From: Thermoflexales bacterium
GTDB lineage: Bacteria; Chloroflexota; Anaerolineae; B4-G1; DUEL01
Assembly: GCA_014360895.1 (NCBI GenBank)
Contig: JACIWQ010000018.1
Location: 1 to 39,654 of the forward strand
Direction: 5' to 3'
DNA length: 39,654 nucleotides
Position numbers and translations under genes: made by a program. Below are positions 1 to 7,896 of the stretch, in pieces (the stretch's first letter is position 1; each line of letters starts with the position of its first letter). The notes beneath the pieces are model-generated. The model was not told the origin of the DNA and searched no databases. It saw only the letters and a program-made list of their open reading frames with translations.

Positions 1-127
1 GCCAGACAGTTATGCGGTCACCTGAACCGATAGCGAAGGGGTCCCACATCAGGGAACCCTCCCCTCTATCCTGTCCTTATCAGGCGATTTATGCACCAAA
101 GCCGTTATAGAGCCAAATGATTCCTGG

Positions 128-391
128 TTGACACGGCTGGCAACCGCCATGGGATTTGCGACAGAGATTGAACCGGCGGGGAATTATGTGTATCGGTTTA
201 ATGCCTGGGATGTTAAACGTATTTCCAAGGCATTGTTTTACCAATCCCATTATGTCAGGCTATTCGCAATCCACAGGGTGGCAAGGAGTAAAGCGGAGTT
301 CATAGTTTTGAGAGTTCTGAACTCCCTCGGGAATACGTTGGCACCTACACTGGGCAACACGATAATTTTCATTATCACCAAATCAGTATGA
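128..391 (+). CDS. C-terminal piece of a probable methyltransferase (partial or broken)
   Basis: The reading frame is open from position 26, after an in-frame TGA at 23-25. The first possible start is TTG at 128, so the usual N-terminal part of such a protein is missing or in another frame. The visible protein ends in a hydrophobic strand (GNTIIFIITKSV) of the type that closes many class I SAM-dependent methyltransferases. A mid-region with aromatic and basic residues (NYVYRFNAWDVKRI) precedes it. No SAM-binding glycine motif is present. Its stop overlaps the next start (ATGA at 388), as in an operon, and the next two genes are also methyltransferases. It may be the end of a gene that starts outside the window with a frameshift, or a degraded remnant. 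The family assignment is weak. Confidence 0.35.
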   Translation: MTRLATAMGFATEIEPAGNYVYRFNAWDVKRISKALFYQSHYVRLFAIHRVARSKAEFIVLRVLNSLGNTLAPTLGNTIIFIITKSV

Positions 392-1038
392 CCAAGTGGT
401 GTGGAAATATGGTGAGCAATAGTGAAGACTTGCTTATGGACGACATCCGCAAATTGCATTTAGGTTGCTTTGATCAAGTCGTCCCCGGTTGGCTGAATAC
501 AGATATCACTCCACATATTTTTGTCGCTCGGGTTCCCGGTCTGGCCTGGCTTCTCTATCGGGTTGGCAGGATGTCCAGAGAGCGCTACGAACAGCACAGG
601 TCAGGTTTGTTTCGTAACGTTCATTACCTTGATGTCAGAAAGCGATTTCCGTATCCGGATAATACGTTTCACTTTGTCTACACTTCGCATCTGCTGGAGC
701 ATCTTGTGCCGGCCCATACCGAATTTTGCGTGTCTGAAATATATCGTGTATTGAGGCCCGGTGGAATCGTACGAATTGCTGTACCGGACCTGGACCAGAT
801 TGTGGCGAGTTACGATCCGCAAAACCCAGTGCCCTGGCTTGACTCCTTTTTTGAAGCAGGCCAAAAGAACCCGAAAAATCGGCATCACTGGCATTATAAC
901 GAAGTATCAATGCGGAGGTTATTGGAAAAAGTCGGTTTTCAGGAAATTTGTCGGTGCGAGTTCCGGCAAGGTAGATGCGCCGATATAGCCATCCTTGATA
1001 GGAGGCCTGAATCATTGTTTATGGAAGCCGTGAAATGA
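388..1038 (+). CDS. Class I SAM-dependent methyltransferase
   Basis: This small cytoplasmic methyltransferase probably modifies a sugar or a glycolipid intermediate, judging from its place at the head of a polysaccharide locus. Motif I appears as KLHLGCFDQ, with the usual GCG changed to GCF, followed by an acidic residue in LNTDI. The central signature is FHFVYTSHLLEHL, then EIYRVLRPGGIVRIAVPDL, which is typical of the Methyltransf_11 group. The 216-residue length counts from the ATG at 388, which overlaps the previous stop. ATG at 409 and ATG at 436 (starting MDDIRKLHLG) are also possible, and 436 fits the domain edge best. The stop overlaps the next gene. Codon use is much less GC-rich than in genes after 3600. 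The substrate is unknown. Confidence 0.85.
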   Translation: MTKWCGNMVSNSEDLLMDDIRKLHLGCFDQVVPGWLNTDITPHIFVARVPGLAWLLYRVGRMSRERYEQHRSGLFRNVHYLDVRKRFPYPDNTFHFVYTSHLLEHLVPAHTEFCVSEIYRVLRPGGIVRIAVPDLDQIVASYDPQNPVPWLDSFFEAGQKNPKNRHHWHYNEVSMRRLLEKVGFQEICRCEFRQGRCADIAILDRRPESLFMEAVK

Positions 1039-1661
1039 ACATTCACGATCTATATCGTCCTTTCTTGCGGCATTTCCGTAGCCGCCGAATGCAGGACTTT
1101 TACCGCCGATTCCAGATCACGCCAGCCACCAGAGTCCTGGATGTAGGCGGGACGGGATTCAACTGGTCCCTTTGCCCGTTTCGTCCCAACCTGACCCTGC
1201 TCAACATACGTCCGCCAAGAGAAAAGGAGGAAGGTATAGGGCAATGGATCATTGCCGATGCCCGGCATCTGCCTTTCAAAGATTGTGCCTTTGAAGTCGT
1301 GTATAGCAATTCGGTCATTGAGCATCTGGGAACCTGGGATAATATGAGACAAATGGCTTCGGAGATCCGTCGCGTGGGCATCCGGTACTTTGTGCAAACG
1401 CCGAACCGGCGATTCCCGATAGAGCCACATCTGCTTACGCCATTCGTCCATTGGTTCCCAAAATGGCTACAGCGGCGCTTGTTGCGAAACTTTACACTAT
1501 GGGGACTGGTCACCCACCCGACGCCTCAGGATTGTGAGAATTTTCTTCGGGAGGTGCGGTTGCTGGACGAGGAGGAGTTGCAGAGACTCTTTCCGGATGC
1601 CGAGATTCGGCGCGAGCGTTTCTTGGGATTATCTAAATCTCTGACCGCTCTGAAACTATAA
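1035..1661 (+). CDS. Class I SAM-dependent methyltransferase
   Basis: This is a second small methyltransferase of 208 residues, coupled to the previous gene by an ATGA overlap. Motif I is VLDVGGTG (about residues 35-42). A conserved acidic region follows (IIADARHLPFKD), then the post-motif FEVVYSNSVIEHLG, which is typical of Methyltransf_11/25. The C-terminal half (PNRRFPIEPH, a WLQRRLLR basic stretch) resembles methyltransferases found beside glycosyltransferases in O-antigen and exopolysaccharide clusters. It probably methylates a sugar residue or lipid-linked intermediate in the cytoplasm. Base composition is near 50% GC, like the previous gene and unlike the downstream locus, which suggests a recently acquired or exchangeable part of the cluster. 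Confidence 0.85.
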   Translation: MNIHDLYRPFLRHFRSRRMQDFYRRFQITPATRVLDVGGTGFNWSLCPFRPNLTLLNIRPPREKEEGIGQWIIADARHLPFKDCAFEVVYSNSVIEHLGTWDNMRQMASEIRRVGIRYFVQTPNRRFPIEPHLLTPFVHWFPKWLQRRLLRNFTLWGLVTHPTPQDCENFLREVRLLDEEELQRLFPDAEIRRERFLGLSKSLTALKL

Positions 1662-1683
1662 ATTCTAATTCGGGAGGTGAACT

Positions 1684-2703
1684 ATGTCTTTCTGGACGAA
1701 CCGTCGGGTTCTGGTCACCGGTGGAGCCTCATTTATTGGCTCCCACCTCGTGGATGCCCTGGTAGAGCGCGGGGCGAAGGTGCGCATCGTGGATGACCTT
1801 TCCAGCGGTAAACTGGAGAACATCCAGCATCATCTTGCCCAGGGCACAGTGGAGTTCATCCAGGCCGACCTGCGGGAGCCGGGGGTGGCCCGGATGGCGA
1901 TGCGGGATATAGAGATTGTCTTCCATTTGGCTGCTGACCACGGCGGTCGTGGCTACGTGGACTTGCATCAGGCTGGACCAGCTTCTAATCTCTTCTTGGA
2001 TGGCCTCATCTTCTGGGAAGCCCGCCGGGCCGGAGTAGAGAAAGTCGTCTTTGCCTCCTCCGGCTGCGTCTATCCCAATTTCTTGCAGAGCGATCCCGAA
2101 AGGGAAATCTATTTGACCGAGGACCTGGTCAAGCCGCCCTACGACGCCGACAATATGTACGGCTGGGCCAAACTGATGGCCGAACTGACTCTGAAAGCCT
2201 ACCACAGAGAATACGGAATGAAAGCGGCTTCCTGTCGCTACTTTACCGTTTACGGCCCCCGCGGAGTGGAGAACCACGCGGTGATCGCAATGATCGCCAA
2301 AGCGTTCATCGGGCAGAACCCATTTGAGGTCTGGGGCGATGGAACCCAGGTGCGCAACTGGACCTACATTGACGATATCGTGCGGGGCACCATTCTCGCG
2401 GCCGAAAAGATAGACGACGGCACGGCGGTGAACCTGGGCACGATGGAACGGGTGCGGGTAATAGACGCGGTCAAGATGGTGCTGGAGTATACCGGCCACA
2501 AAGCCGAGATTGTCTTCCGGCCCGATATGCCTACCGGCCCGCTGAACCGGGTGGCGGATAACTCCCTGGCGAAGAAACTCCTGGGTTGGGAGCCGCAGGT
2601 GCCTTTCCGGGAGGGACTGAAGCGAACCATTGACTGGTATTTCGCCACCAAGGACCGGGAGCAAGTGCGGAAAATTTTGGGGCGGATGCTGACGGAGCGA
2701 TGA
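1684..2703 (+). CDS. NAD-dependent sugar epimerase/dehydratase (extended SDR)
   Basis: This is a nucleotide-sugar epimerase or dehydratase of 339 residues, the normal length for the family. It has an N-terminal Rossmann fold with VLVTGGASFIG at residues 9-19. The middle glycine of the usual GxxGxxG motif is serine here (Ser16). The catalytic triad is visible as Ser125/126 in FASSGCVYP and Tyr159-x3-Lys163 in MYGWAKLMAE. The HLAADHGGRGYVD segment resembles GDP-mannose 3,5-epimerase-like enzymes, but the substrate cannot be fixed from sequence. A strong ribosome-binding site, GGGAGGTGA, lies just before the ATG. The stop overlaps the next start. It probably makes an activated sugar for the glycosyltransferases of this locus. 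Confidence 0.92.
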   Translation: MSFWTNRRVLVTGGASFIGSHLVDALVERGAKVRIVDDLSSGKLENIQHHLAQGTVEFIQADLREPGVARMAMRDIEIVFHLAADHGGRGYVDLHQAGPASNLFLDGLIFWEARRAGVEKVVFASSGCVYPNFLQSDPEREIYLTEDLVKPPYDADNMYGWAKLMAELTLKAYHREYGMKAASCRYFTVYGPRGVENHAVIAMIAKAFIGQNPFEVWGDGTQVRNWTYIDDIVRGTILAAEKIDDGTAVNLGTMERVRVIDAVKMVLEYTGHKAEIVFRPDMPTGPLNRVADNSLAKKLLGWEPQVPFREGLKRTIDWYFATKDREQVRKILGRMLTER

Positions 2704-3454
2704 TGAGGCCACCTCGGGTTAACATCTTGGGAGTTGGTATCAGTGCGATCAATATGGAAATGGCCCTGACAGTTATTGAGGGCTGGATAGAGCGCCGGGA
2801 ACCCCACTACGTATGCGTCACAGGTGTCCATGGGGTGATGGAAAGCCAGCGGGATGAAGGCCTGCGGCGGATTCACAATCAGGCTGGCCTGGTTACACCC
2901 GATGGGATGCCTCTGGTCTGGCTGAGTCGTCTGAAAGGGTACCGCCACGTGGACCGGGTCTACGGGCCGGACCTGATGCTGGCTCTCTGCGAGCACTCCG
3001 TGTCCAGGGGCTATCGCCACTTCTTCTACGGCGGCGCGGAGGGAGTGCCGGAACAACTATCGGAAGTGCTTCAGAAACGTTTCCCCGGCCTCCAGGTCGT
3101 GGGAACCTATTCGCCCCCTTTCCGCCCGCTGACACCTGAGGAAGATGAGGCGGTCGTACAGGTGATCAACAAGGCCAATCCGGACATTATCTGGGTCGGA
3201 CTCAGTACGCCCAAACAGGAACGGTGGATGGCAGAGCATCGGGCGCGCCTGAATGCGCCGGTGCTGATCGGCGTGGGGGCGGCCTTTGACTTCCTGACCG
3301 GCCGCAAGCCGCAGGCCCCCCGCTGGATGCAGCGTGCCGGCCTGGAATGGCTCTTCCGTCTCCTCACCGAACCCCGGCGCCTCTGGCGGCGATACCTGAT
3401 CAACAATCCCCTCTTTGTGGCGCTGGTGGTGCTGGAGGCGATGGGAGTGAGAAA

Positions 3455-3467
<13 letters not shown>
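2700..3467 (+). CDS. WecG/TagA/CpsF family glycosyltransferase
   Basis: This enzyme of 255 residues transfers a sugar, often ManNAc or ManNAcA in characterised members, onto a polyprenyl-pyrophosphate-linked acceptor on the inner face of the membrane. Family signatures are GVHGVMES and TPDGMPLVW near the N-terminus, YGPDLM, then HFFYGGAEG. The core is DIIWVGLSTPKQERWM followed by IGVGAAFDFLTGRKPQAP, and the C-terminal EWLFRLLTEPRRLWRRY is the membrane-associating tail of the family. The start is ATGATG at 2700 or 2703, overlapping the epimerase stop, so the two are translationally coupled. The last codons lie inside an 8-nt tandem repeat that begins at 3455. Confidence 0.93.
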
Positions 3468-3506
<39 letters not shown>

Positions 3507-3598
3507 TGTGGTCGCTTCTCTGCGTGCTTTGCGGTGAGGTTATCCGCGCATCTGTGAGAAGTACTGTCCGTGATTTCCGAAAGGAGGGGAGGGGACCC

Positions 3599-5008
3599 GT
3601 GCTCCGGCGCTACAGTGTGGATTTCGCGATTTTCTCTATGTTCCTGGACGCCGGGTTGACGGCGTTGGCCCTGCACGGGGCGGCCCTTCTGCGCTCTCAA
3701 CTTCCCGACTCCCTTCCCGGCCTTCATCCCCTGAGCGCCGTTCGGCTTCCGGCCCACCTCTACCTCATCGCGCCGCTCCTGTGGGTGCTGGTCCTGCTGG
3801 TGGTCTCCGCCTACGACCCCCGCCAGACCTACCGGGCGGCGGACGAGTTCGGGCGGGCAGCCTTCGGGTCCTTCCTGGCCTCCCTCTGCTTCGCCGGTCT
3901 GCTCTACCTCACCGAGCGCGGGCTTTCCCGCTGGCTGTTTATCACGTTCGTCCTTCTGGACTTCGCCCTTCTTCTGGGCTGGCGCGCGCTGGCCCGGCTG
4001 GCCTGGAAGGCAGCGAAGGCCCCCCCGGTCCGGCGCCGGGTTCTCATCGCTGGCGCGGGGGAGGTGGGACGGCGGGTGGCGGAGATGGTCCGCCGGCACG
4101 CCTGGACCGGGCTGGACCTGGTGGGATTTCTGGACGACGACCCGGCCAAACGGGAATGCGGCCTGCCGGTGCTGGGGACGCTGGATGAGGCGGCCCGAGT
4201 CGTTCGGGAGTACGGGGTGGAGGATGTCGTCATCGCCCTCCCCCGCCGGGCGCATGCCCGGGTGGATGGGTTGGTCCAGACCCTGCACGAACTCCCGGTC
4301 CGGGTCTATGTGATCCCGGACTATTTCGCGCTGGCGCTTTATCGGGCCTCGGTGGAGGATTTCGCGGGCATCCCGATGATCAACCTGCGGGCGCCGGCGC
4401 TGAACGACTTCCAGCGGCTGGTCAAGCGGGTCTTTGACCTGGTCGTTGGGGGAATGCTGACCCTCTTGGCGTTTCCTGTAATGGGGATTGTGGCACTGGC
4501 GATCAAACTGGATTCGCCGGGCCCAGTCCTCTTCCGCCAGCAGCGGGTGGGAGAGAACGGGCGCCTGTTCACGATGTACAAGTTCCGCTCTATGGTCGTC
4601 AACGCCGAGGCGCTGCAAGAGCAGGTGAACGAGGTTCGGGAGGACGGTCGCATCATCCACAAGAAGCCCGACGATCTGCGGGTGACCCGGGTGGGGCGGT
4701 TCATCCGGCGCTATAGCTTGGACGAACTCCCTCAGTTGTTCAACGTCCTGAAGGGGGAGATGAGCCTGGTGGGGCCGCGCCCGGAGTTGCCCTGGCTGGT
4801 GGAACGGTACCAACCCTGGCAGCGCCGGCGCTTCGCCGTCCCCCAGGGCATCACCGGCTGGTGGCAGGTCAACGGTCGCTCCGATAAGCCGATGCACCTG
4901 CACACCGAGGAGGACCTGTTCTACATCCAGAACTATTCCCTCTGGCTGGACCTGGTGATTCTCTGGAAGACGGTCTGGGTGGTGCTGCGGGGGAGAGGAG
5001 CGTACTGA
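3599..5008 (+). CDS. Polyprenyl-phosphate sugar-1-phosphate transferase (WcaJ/WbaP type)
   Basis: This is the likely initiating enzyme of exopolysaccharide synthesis. It moves a sugar-1-phosphate from a nucleotide sugar onto undecaprenyl phosphate. The first ~140 residues hold four to five membrane segments. Next is a CoA-binding-like Rossmann module (VLIAGAGEVGRRVAEM). Last is the catalytic bacterial sugar-transferase domain (RVFDLVVGGM, DSPGPVLFRQQRVGENG, MYKFRSM, SLDELPQLFNVLKGEMSLVG PRPE, GITGWWQVNGRSD). The catalytic Asp-Glu pair is in SLDELPQ. I chose GTG at 3599 (470 residues) because AAGGAGGGGAGG stands just before it. The longer open frame back to 3506 would translate repeat sequence. 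Confidence 0.93.
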   Translation: MLRRYSVDFAIFSMFLDAGLTALALHGAALLRSQLPDSLPGLHPLSAVRLPAHLYLIAPLLWVLVLLVVSAYDPRQTYRAADEFGRAAFGSFLASLCFAGLLYLTERGLSRWLFITFVLLDFALLLGWRALARLAWKAAKAPPVRRRVLIAGAGEVGRRVAEMVRRHAWTGLDLVGFLDDDPAKRECGLPVLGTLDEAARVVREYGVEDVVIALPRRAHARVDGLVQTLHELPVRVYVIPDYFALALYRASVEDFAGIPMINLRAPALNDFQRLVKRVFDLVVGGMLTLLAFPVMGIVALAIKLDSPGPVLFRQQRVGENGRLFTMYKFRSMVVNAEALQEQVNEVREDGRIIHKKPDDLRVTRVGRFIRRYSLDELPQLFNVLKGEMSLVGPRPELPWLVERYQPWQRRRFAVPQGITGWWQVNGRSDKPMHLHTEEDLFYIQNYSLWLDLVILWKTVWVVLRGRGAY

Positions 5009-5031
5009 GTGGGGGAGCGGAGGGGGCAGGG

Positions 5032-6462
5032 GTGCTGAGGAGCAGAGGAGACAAGGGGTTGGGATTGGCGAGGATATGGCGGGTAGGCACTGTTTTGCGC
5101 CGCGCGCTGGGCCTGGAATGGCTGGTGACGGGCGCCACGGCACCTGTTCTACTCTTTCCCACTTTGCGCCCGACCTGGACTGCGACCGCGCTGGGGATGC
5201 TGGCCCTCTGGTGGCTGCTGCGCTGGGCTCTGCGGCGGGAACCCTGGCCGCTGACGCCGTTCAACGGCGCGCTGTTGCTCTTCTCCCTGACAGTTCTCAC
5301 TGGGTTTCGGGTTTCCCTCTTCCCAGACCTGACGATCCCCAAAGTGGCCGGGCTGGTTTTGGGGCTGGCGGTATTCCGGGCCCTCGCGTTCGCGGCCGGC
5401 TCTGAACGTTCCTTCAGCCTCGCTCTGGTGCTGTTTTTCCTGCTCGGGTTGGGAATCTTGACCGTCGGTGTGCTGGGCACCGAATGGAAACAGACGGTAG
5501 AAGCCGTCAGTGTCTGGACGCGAGGTATTCCCCGCCTGATCCCAAAGTTGCCGGAATCCGGGGCCGAGGCCGTACACCCCAATCAATTAGCAGGAGCCCT
5601 GACACTTTACCTGCCCGTAGCCCTCAGTATGATTGGGGGATGGCGCTTCTCGCACCGGTCCATCGCGCGGTCGGTGTGCTCTCTGATCGGATGCGCTCTA
5701 TGCCTCGTCCTGGTGACCGGGACGTTGCTCCTCACCCAATCCCGTAGCGGCTGGATAGGGGGAATAACGGGCATCGCCCTGACGCTGGCTTTGTGGGGGA
5801 CTGCGTTGCCCCGAATGTCGTGGCGAAAATGGGCTGCCTGGGGGATATTGATCGTTGGAGTGTCACTGGCTCTCTTCTGGTTTGTCCGTATCGGTCCGGA
5901 GGGCCTCAGGAATTTATGGAAGGAGCCGGCCATTGAGACCCCCGTGGGCCCGCTGAACACTCTGGAATTCCGCAAAGAGGTCTGGCAATGGGCCTGGATG
6001 GGTGTCCAGGATTTCCCGCTCACCGGGTGTGGTCTGGGTACATTCCGCCGGATCGGGCGTGTACTCTATCCCTTTAATCCGGCCGTCGTGCCCCCGGATT
6101 ACGACATCGCCCACGCCCACAACATCTTCCTGCAGACCGCGCTGGACCTGGGGATTCCGGGGCTGGTGGCATATCTGGCATTATTGATGACCGCGCTGGC
6201 GCTGTGCGAAAGGGTAGCCCTCACCCCTCCCCCGCCGCCTTCAGCGGCACCCCCTCCCCTCTCCCACACTGTGGGAGAGGGGAGGGGGTTGGGGGGAGGG
6301 GTGAGGGCCCTGGCCCTCGGCCTGGCCGCCGGCCTGGTCGCCCTCCACGTCTACGGCCTCACCGACGCGCTGGCCCTCGGCTCCAAACCCGCCGTCGCCT
6401 TCTGGTACGCGCTGGGGTTAGTGGCCGCGCTGGGACAGATGGAGCGGGGCAGAGATGATTGA
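5032..6462 (+). CDS. O-antigen ligase / Wzy_C family membrane protein
   Basis: This polytopic membrane protein has about 11-12 hydrophobic segments and 476 residues. It belongs to the O-antigen ligase/polymerase superfamily, which joins or polymerises lipid-linked glycans on the outer face of the membrane. The family region is GAEAVHPNQLAGALTLYLPV, a TQSRSGWIGGI segment (an Arg in a short loop), and the large extracytoplasmic loop ending in HAHNIFLQTALDLGIPGL, the hallmark of the Wzy_C domain. GTG at 5032 follows GGGGGCAGG. TTG or other downstream starts are possible. A 90-bp nested palindrome (6218-6307) sits in frame near residues 396-425, between the last membrane segments. The stop overlaps the next gene. 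Confidence 0.88.
   Translation: MLRSRGDKGLGLARIWRVGTVLRRALGLEWLVTGATAPVLLFPTLRPTWTATALGMLALWWLLRWALRREPWPLTPFNGALLLFSLTVLTGFRVSLFPDLTIPKVAGLVLGLAVFRALAFAAGSERSFSLALVLFFLLGLGILTVGVLGTEWKQTVEAVSVWTRGIPRLIPKLPESGAEAVHPNQLAGALTLYLPVALSMIGGWRFSHRSIARSVCSLIGCALCLVLVTGTLLLTQSRSGWIGGITGIALTLALWGTALPRMSWRKWAAWGILIVGVSLALFWFVRIGPEGLRNLWKEPAIETPVGPLNTLEFRKEVWQWAWMGVQDFPLTGCGLGTFRRIGRVLYPFNPAVVPPDYDIAHAHNIFLQTALDLGIPGLVAYLALLMTALALCERVALTPPPPPSAAPPPLSHTVGEGRGLGGGVRALALGLAAGLVALHVYGLTDALALGSKPAVAFWYALGLVAALGQMERGRDD
6218..6307 (+). repeat. Nested GC-rich palindrome inside the O-antigen-ligase gene
   Basis: Inner perfect palindrome: arms 6249-6268 and 6270-6289 (20 bp, one central base, core TCTCCCACACTGTGGGAGA). 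Outer arms: 6218-6233 (CCCTCACCCCTCCCCC) and 6292-6307, the exact reverse complement. The whole element is 90 bp, divisible by three, and keeps the reading frame. It encodes a Pro-, Ser- and Gly-rich loop. Confidence 0.93.
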
Positions 6463-6733
6463 TCTCGGGAGCGTCGCCGCCAACGCCCTCTGGGTCCTGG
6501 GCCTGGCCCTCATCCTGGCCGCGCTCAGTTGGGCGAATTGGCGAACCCACCGCGAGCCTATCCGCTTCCGGGAAGCTCTCCGCCAGCCGGTCTCCCAGCG
6601 GGCATTGAACACCGGCCTGGCTCTCTTCGCCGTCGGGCTGGCGATGACGGAGCATCGCCTCTGGGCCCAGGTTCTCTGGGGACTTCTGGCCGTGCTGGCC
6701 CTTCTCCAGGCCTGGTGGCCACGGCGAATATGA
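6455..6733 (+). CDS. Small membrane protein of unknown function
   Basis: This is a 92-residue protein with three hydrophobic stretches (ANALWVLGLALILAALSW, TGLALFAVGLAMTE, VLWGLLAVLALLQAWW), so probably three membrane helices. It overlaps the end of the O-antigen-ligase-like gene by eight bases and is likely co-translated with it. I do not recognise a family. The position suggests an accessory membrane component of the polysaccharide polymerase or ligase step, but nothing in the sequence shows this directly. Base composition matches its neighbours. Confidence 0.7.
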   Translation: MIDLGSVAANALWVLGLALILAALSWANWRTHREPIRFREALRQPVSQRALNTGLALFAVGLAMTEHRLWAQVLWGLLAVLALLQAWWPRRI

Positions 6734-6772
6734 GCCTTTAACGGAATCGCATCAGGGACCACTACCTTAATG

Positions 6773-6810
6773 AAAATCCGCGTTTGTTCGCGTTGATCCG
6801 CGTCCCATTT
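6773..6810 (+). repeat. 10-nt periodic repeat, CCGCGTTCAT family
   Basis: AATCCGCGTTTGTTCGCGTTGATCCGCGTCC-type text: three decamers built on TCCGCGTTNA. It is the first of several copies of this family in the window (7829, 10854, 11836, 35724). The rest of 6734-6898 holds no gene. Confidence 0.8.
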
Positions 6811-6859
6811 CCGCTCCTCGTCGGCTGCGCCGAAAGAGGATGCCTAAATCCACAGAGTA

Positions 6860-6868
6860 TGGTATAAT
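6860..6868 (+). promoter_or_regulatory. Extended -10 promoter candidate for the coiled-coil gene at 6899
   Basis: TGGTATAAT is a perfect TATAAT preceded by the TGn extension, 31 bases before the start codon. There is no good -35 hexamer 16-18 bases upstream (ATGCCT at 6840), as is usual for extended -10 promoters. Confidence 0.6.
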
Positions 6869-6898
6869 CTCATCAGTCCAGAGAGGCGGGGGTGAGAA

Positions 6899-7783
6899 AT
6901 GACCATTACTGTAGACGATCTCCAGACCCTGGTAGAGATGCTGGAGACCGATCCGGATTGGCGGGCCCGCTTCCGTCTCCTGCTGGTGGACGACCTTCTG
7001 CGGGAGGCGTCAAGCACCCTGTACCGGGTCACCCTAAATGTGAGGCAACTGACGGAGGCGTACCAGCGGACGGAGGAGCGGCTCACCCGCCTGGAGGCCG
7101 TTGTGGCGGAACTGGCGGAGGCGCAGCGGCGGGCTGAGGAGCGGCTCGCGGGGGCAGAGGAACGGCTCACCCGCCTGGAGAATATTGTGGCCGAACTGGC
7201 GGAGGCGCAGCGCCGGGCGGAGGAGCGGCTCGCGAAGGTGGAGGAGCGGCTCGCGGGAGCGGAGGAACGGCTCACCCGCCTGGAGACTGCCATTCAGACG
7301 CTGGTGGAGCAGGTGGACCGGCTGGTGGGCTGGCAGTGGGGGGAGGCCGGCCGCCTGGAAGGAGAACGCTACGAGCGGTTGCTGGTGAAACGGGCCCCTT
7401 CCCTCTTCAACCGGGGGACCGGCGGTGCAACGGACAATCCCTTTGTCCAGCAGTGGCTCTCGGAGTGGCTTCAGGAACCCCTCGCCGCGGGAGAACTCCC
7501 CGATGAGGAGAACCCGTTCCTGGCCGATCTGATCTGGCGGAAGGGAGACCGGGTGGTGGTTGTGGAGGCCTCCGTCCACGTGGACCGGCGCGATGTCCAG
7601 CGGGCCGCCCGACGGGCGGAAGCCCTGCGACGGGTCGGGGTCAATGTGATCGGGATGGTCATTGGCGAAGCGTGGGTCAGCCCCACCGTGCGGGAGTATG
7701 CTCAGGACACCGGGGTGGATTGGAAGGTCGGCGACGATTGCTCCGAAGGCTGGATCGCGTTCCGGCGTCTGGCCGCAGCATAG
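6899..7783 (+). CDS. Coiled-coil protein with a C-terminal nuclease-like domain
   Basis: The protein has 294 residues. Residues ~1-45 form a small helical head. Residues ~50-145 are a long heptad coiled coil with an almost exact repeat of 28 residues, four heptads starting ERLTRLE. Residues ~155-294 form an alpha/beta domain with FLADLIWRKGDRVVVVEAS followed by a long basic helix (RRDVQRAARRAEALRR) and VIGMVIGEA. That layout (acidic residue, hairpin, Glu in a strand, helix) resembles PD-(D/E)XK-like domains of the DUF3782 kind. The expected Lys after the Glu is Ser here (EAS), so catalysis is doubtful. It has its own extended -10 promoter and a purine-rich ribosome-binding site, and it interrupts the polysaccharide genes. 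Function unknown. Confidence 0.75.
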   Translation: MTITVDDLQTLVEMLETDPDWRARFRLLLVDDLLREASSTLYRVTLNVRQLTEAYQRTEERLTRLEAVVAELAEAQRRAEERLAGAEERLTRLENIVAELAEAQRRAEERLAKVEERLAGAEERLTRLETAIQTLVEQVDRLVGWQWGEAGRLEGERYERLLVKRAPSLFNRGTGGATDNPFVQQWLSEWLQEPLAAGELPDEENPFLADLIWRKGDRVVVVEASVHVDRRDVQRAARRAEALRRVGVNVIGMVIGEAWVSPTVREYAQDTGVDWKVGDDCSEGWIAFRRLAAA

Positions 7784-7828
7784 GGTTCATCGGAGATAGC
7801 GGCAGGAAACCACCCCGTTCATCGTTGG

Positions 7829-7870
7829 GGAAAATCGGCGCTTGTCCGTGTTCATCCGCGTCCGATGTCT
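7829..7870 (+). repeat. 10-nt periodic repeat, CCGCGTTCAT family
   Basis: AAAATCGGCGCTTGTCCGTG continuing into TTCATCCGCGTCCGATG. It is a diverged member of the same decamer family as 6773, lying between the coiled-coil gene and the next membrane protein. No gene lies in 7784-7896. Confidence 0.75.
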
Positions 7871-7896
7871 GATAAACCCCACACCGTCGTAACAGG

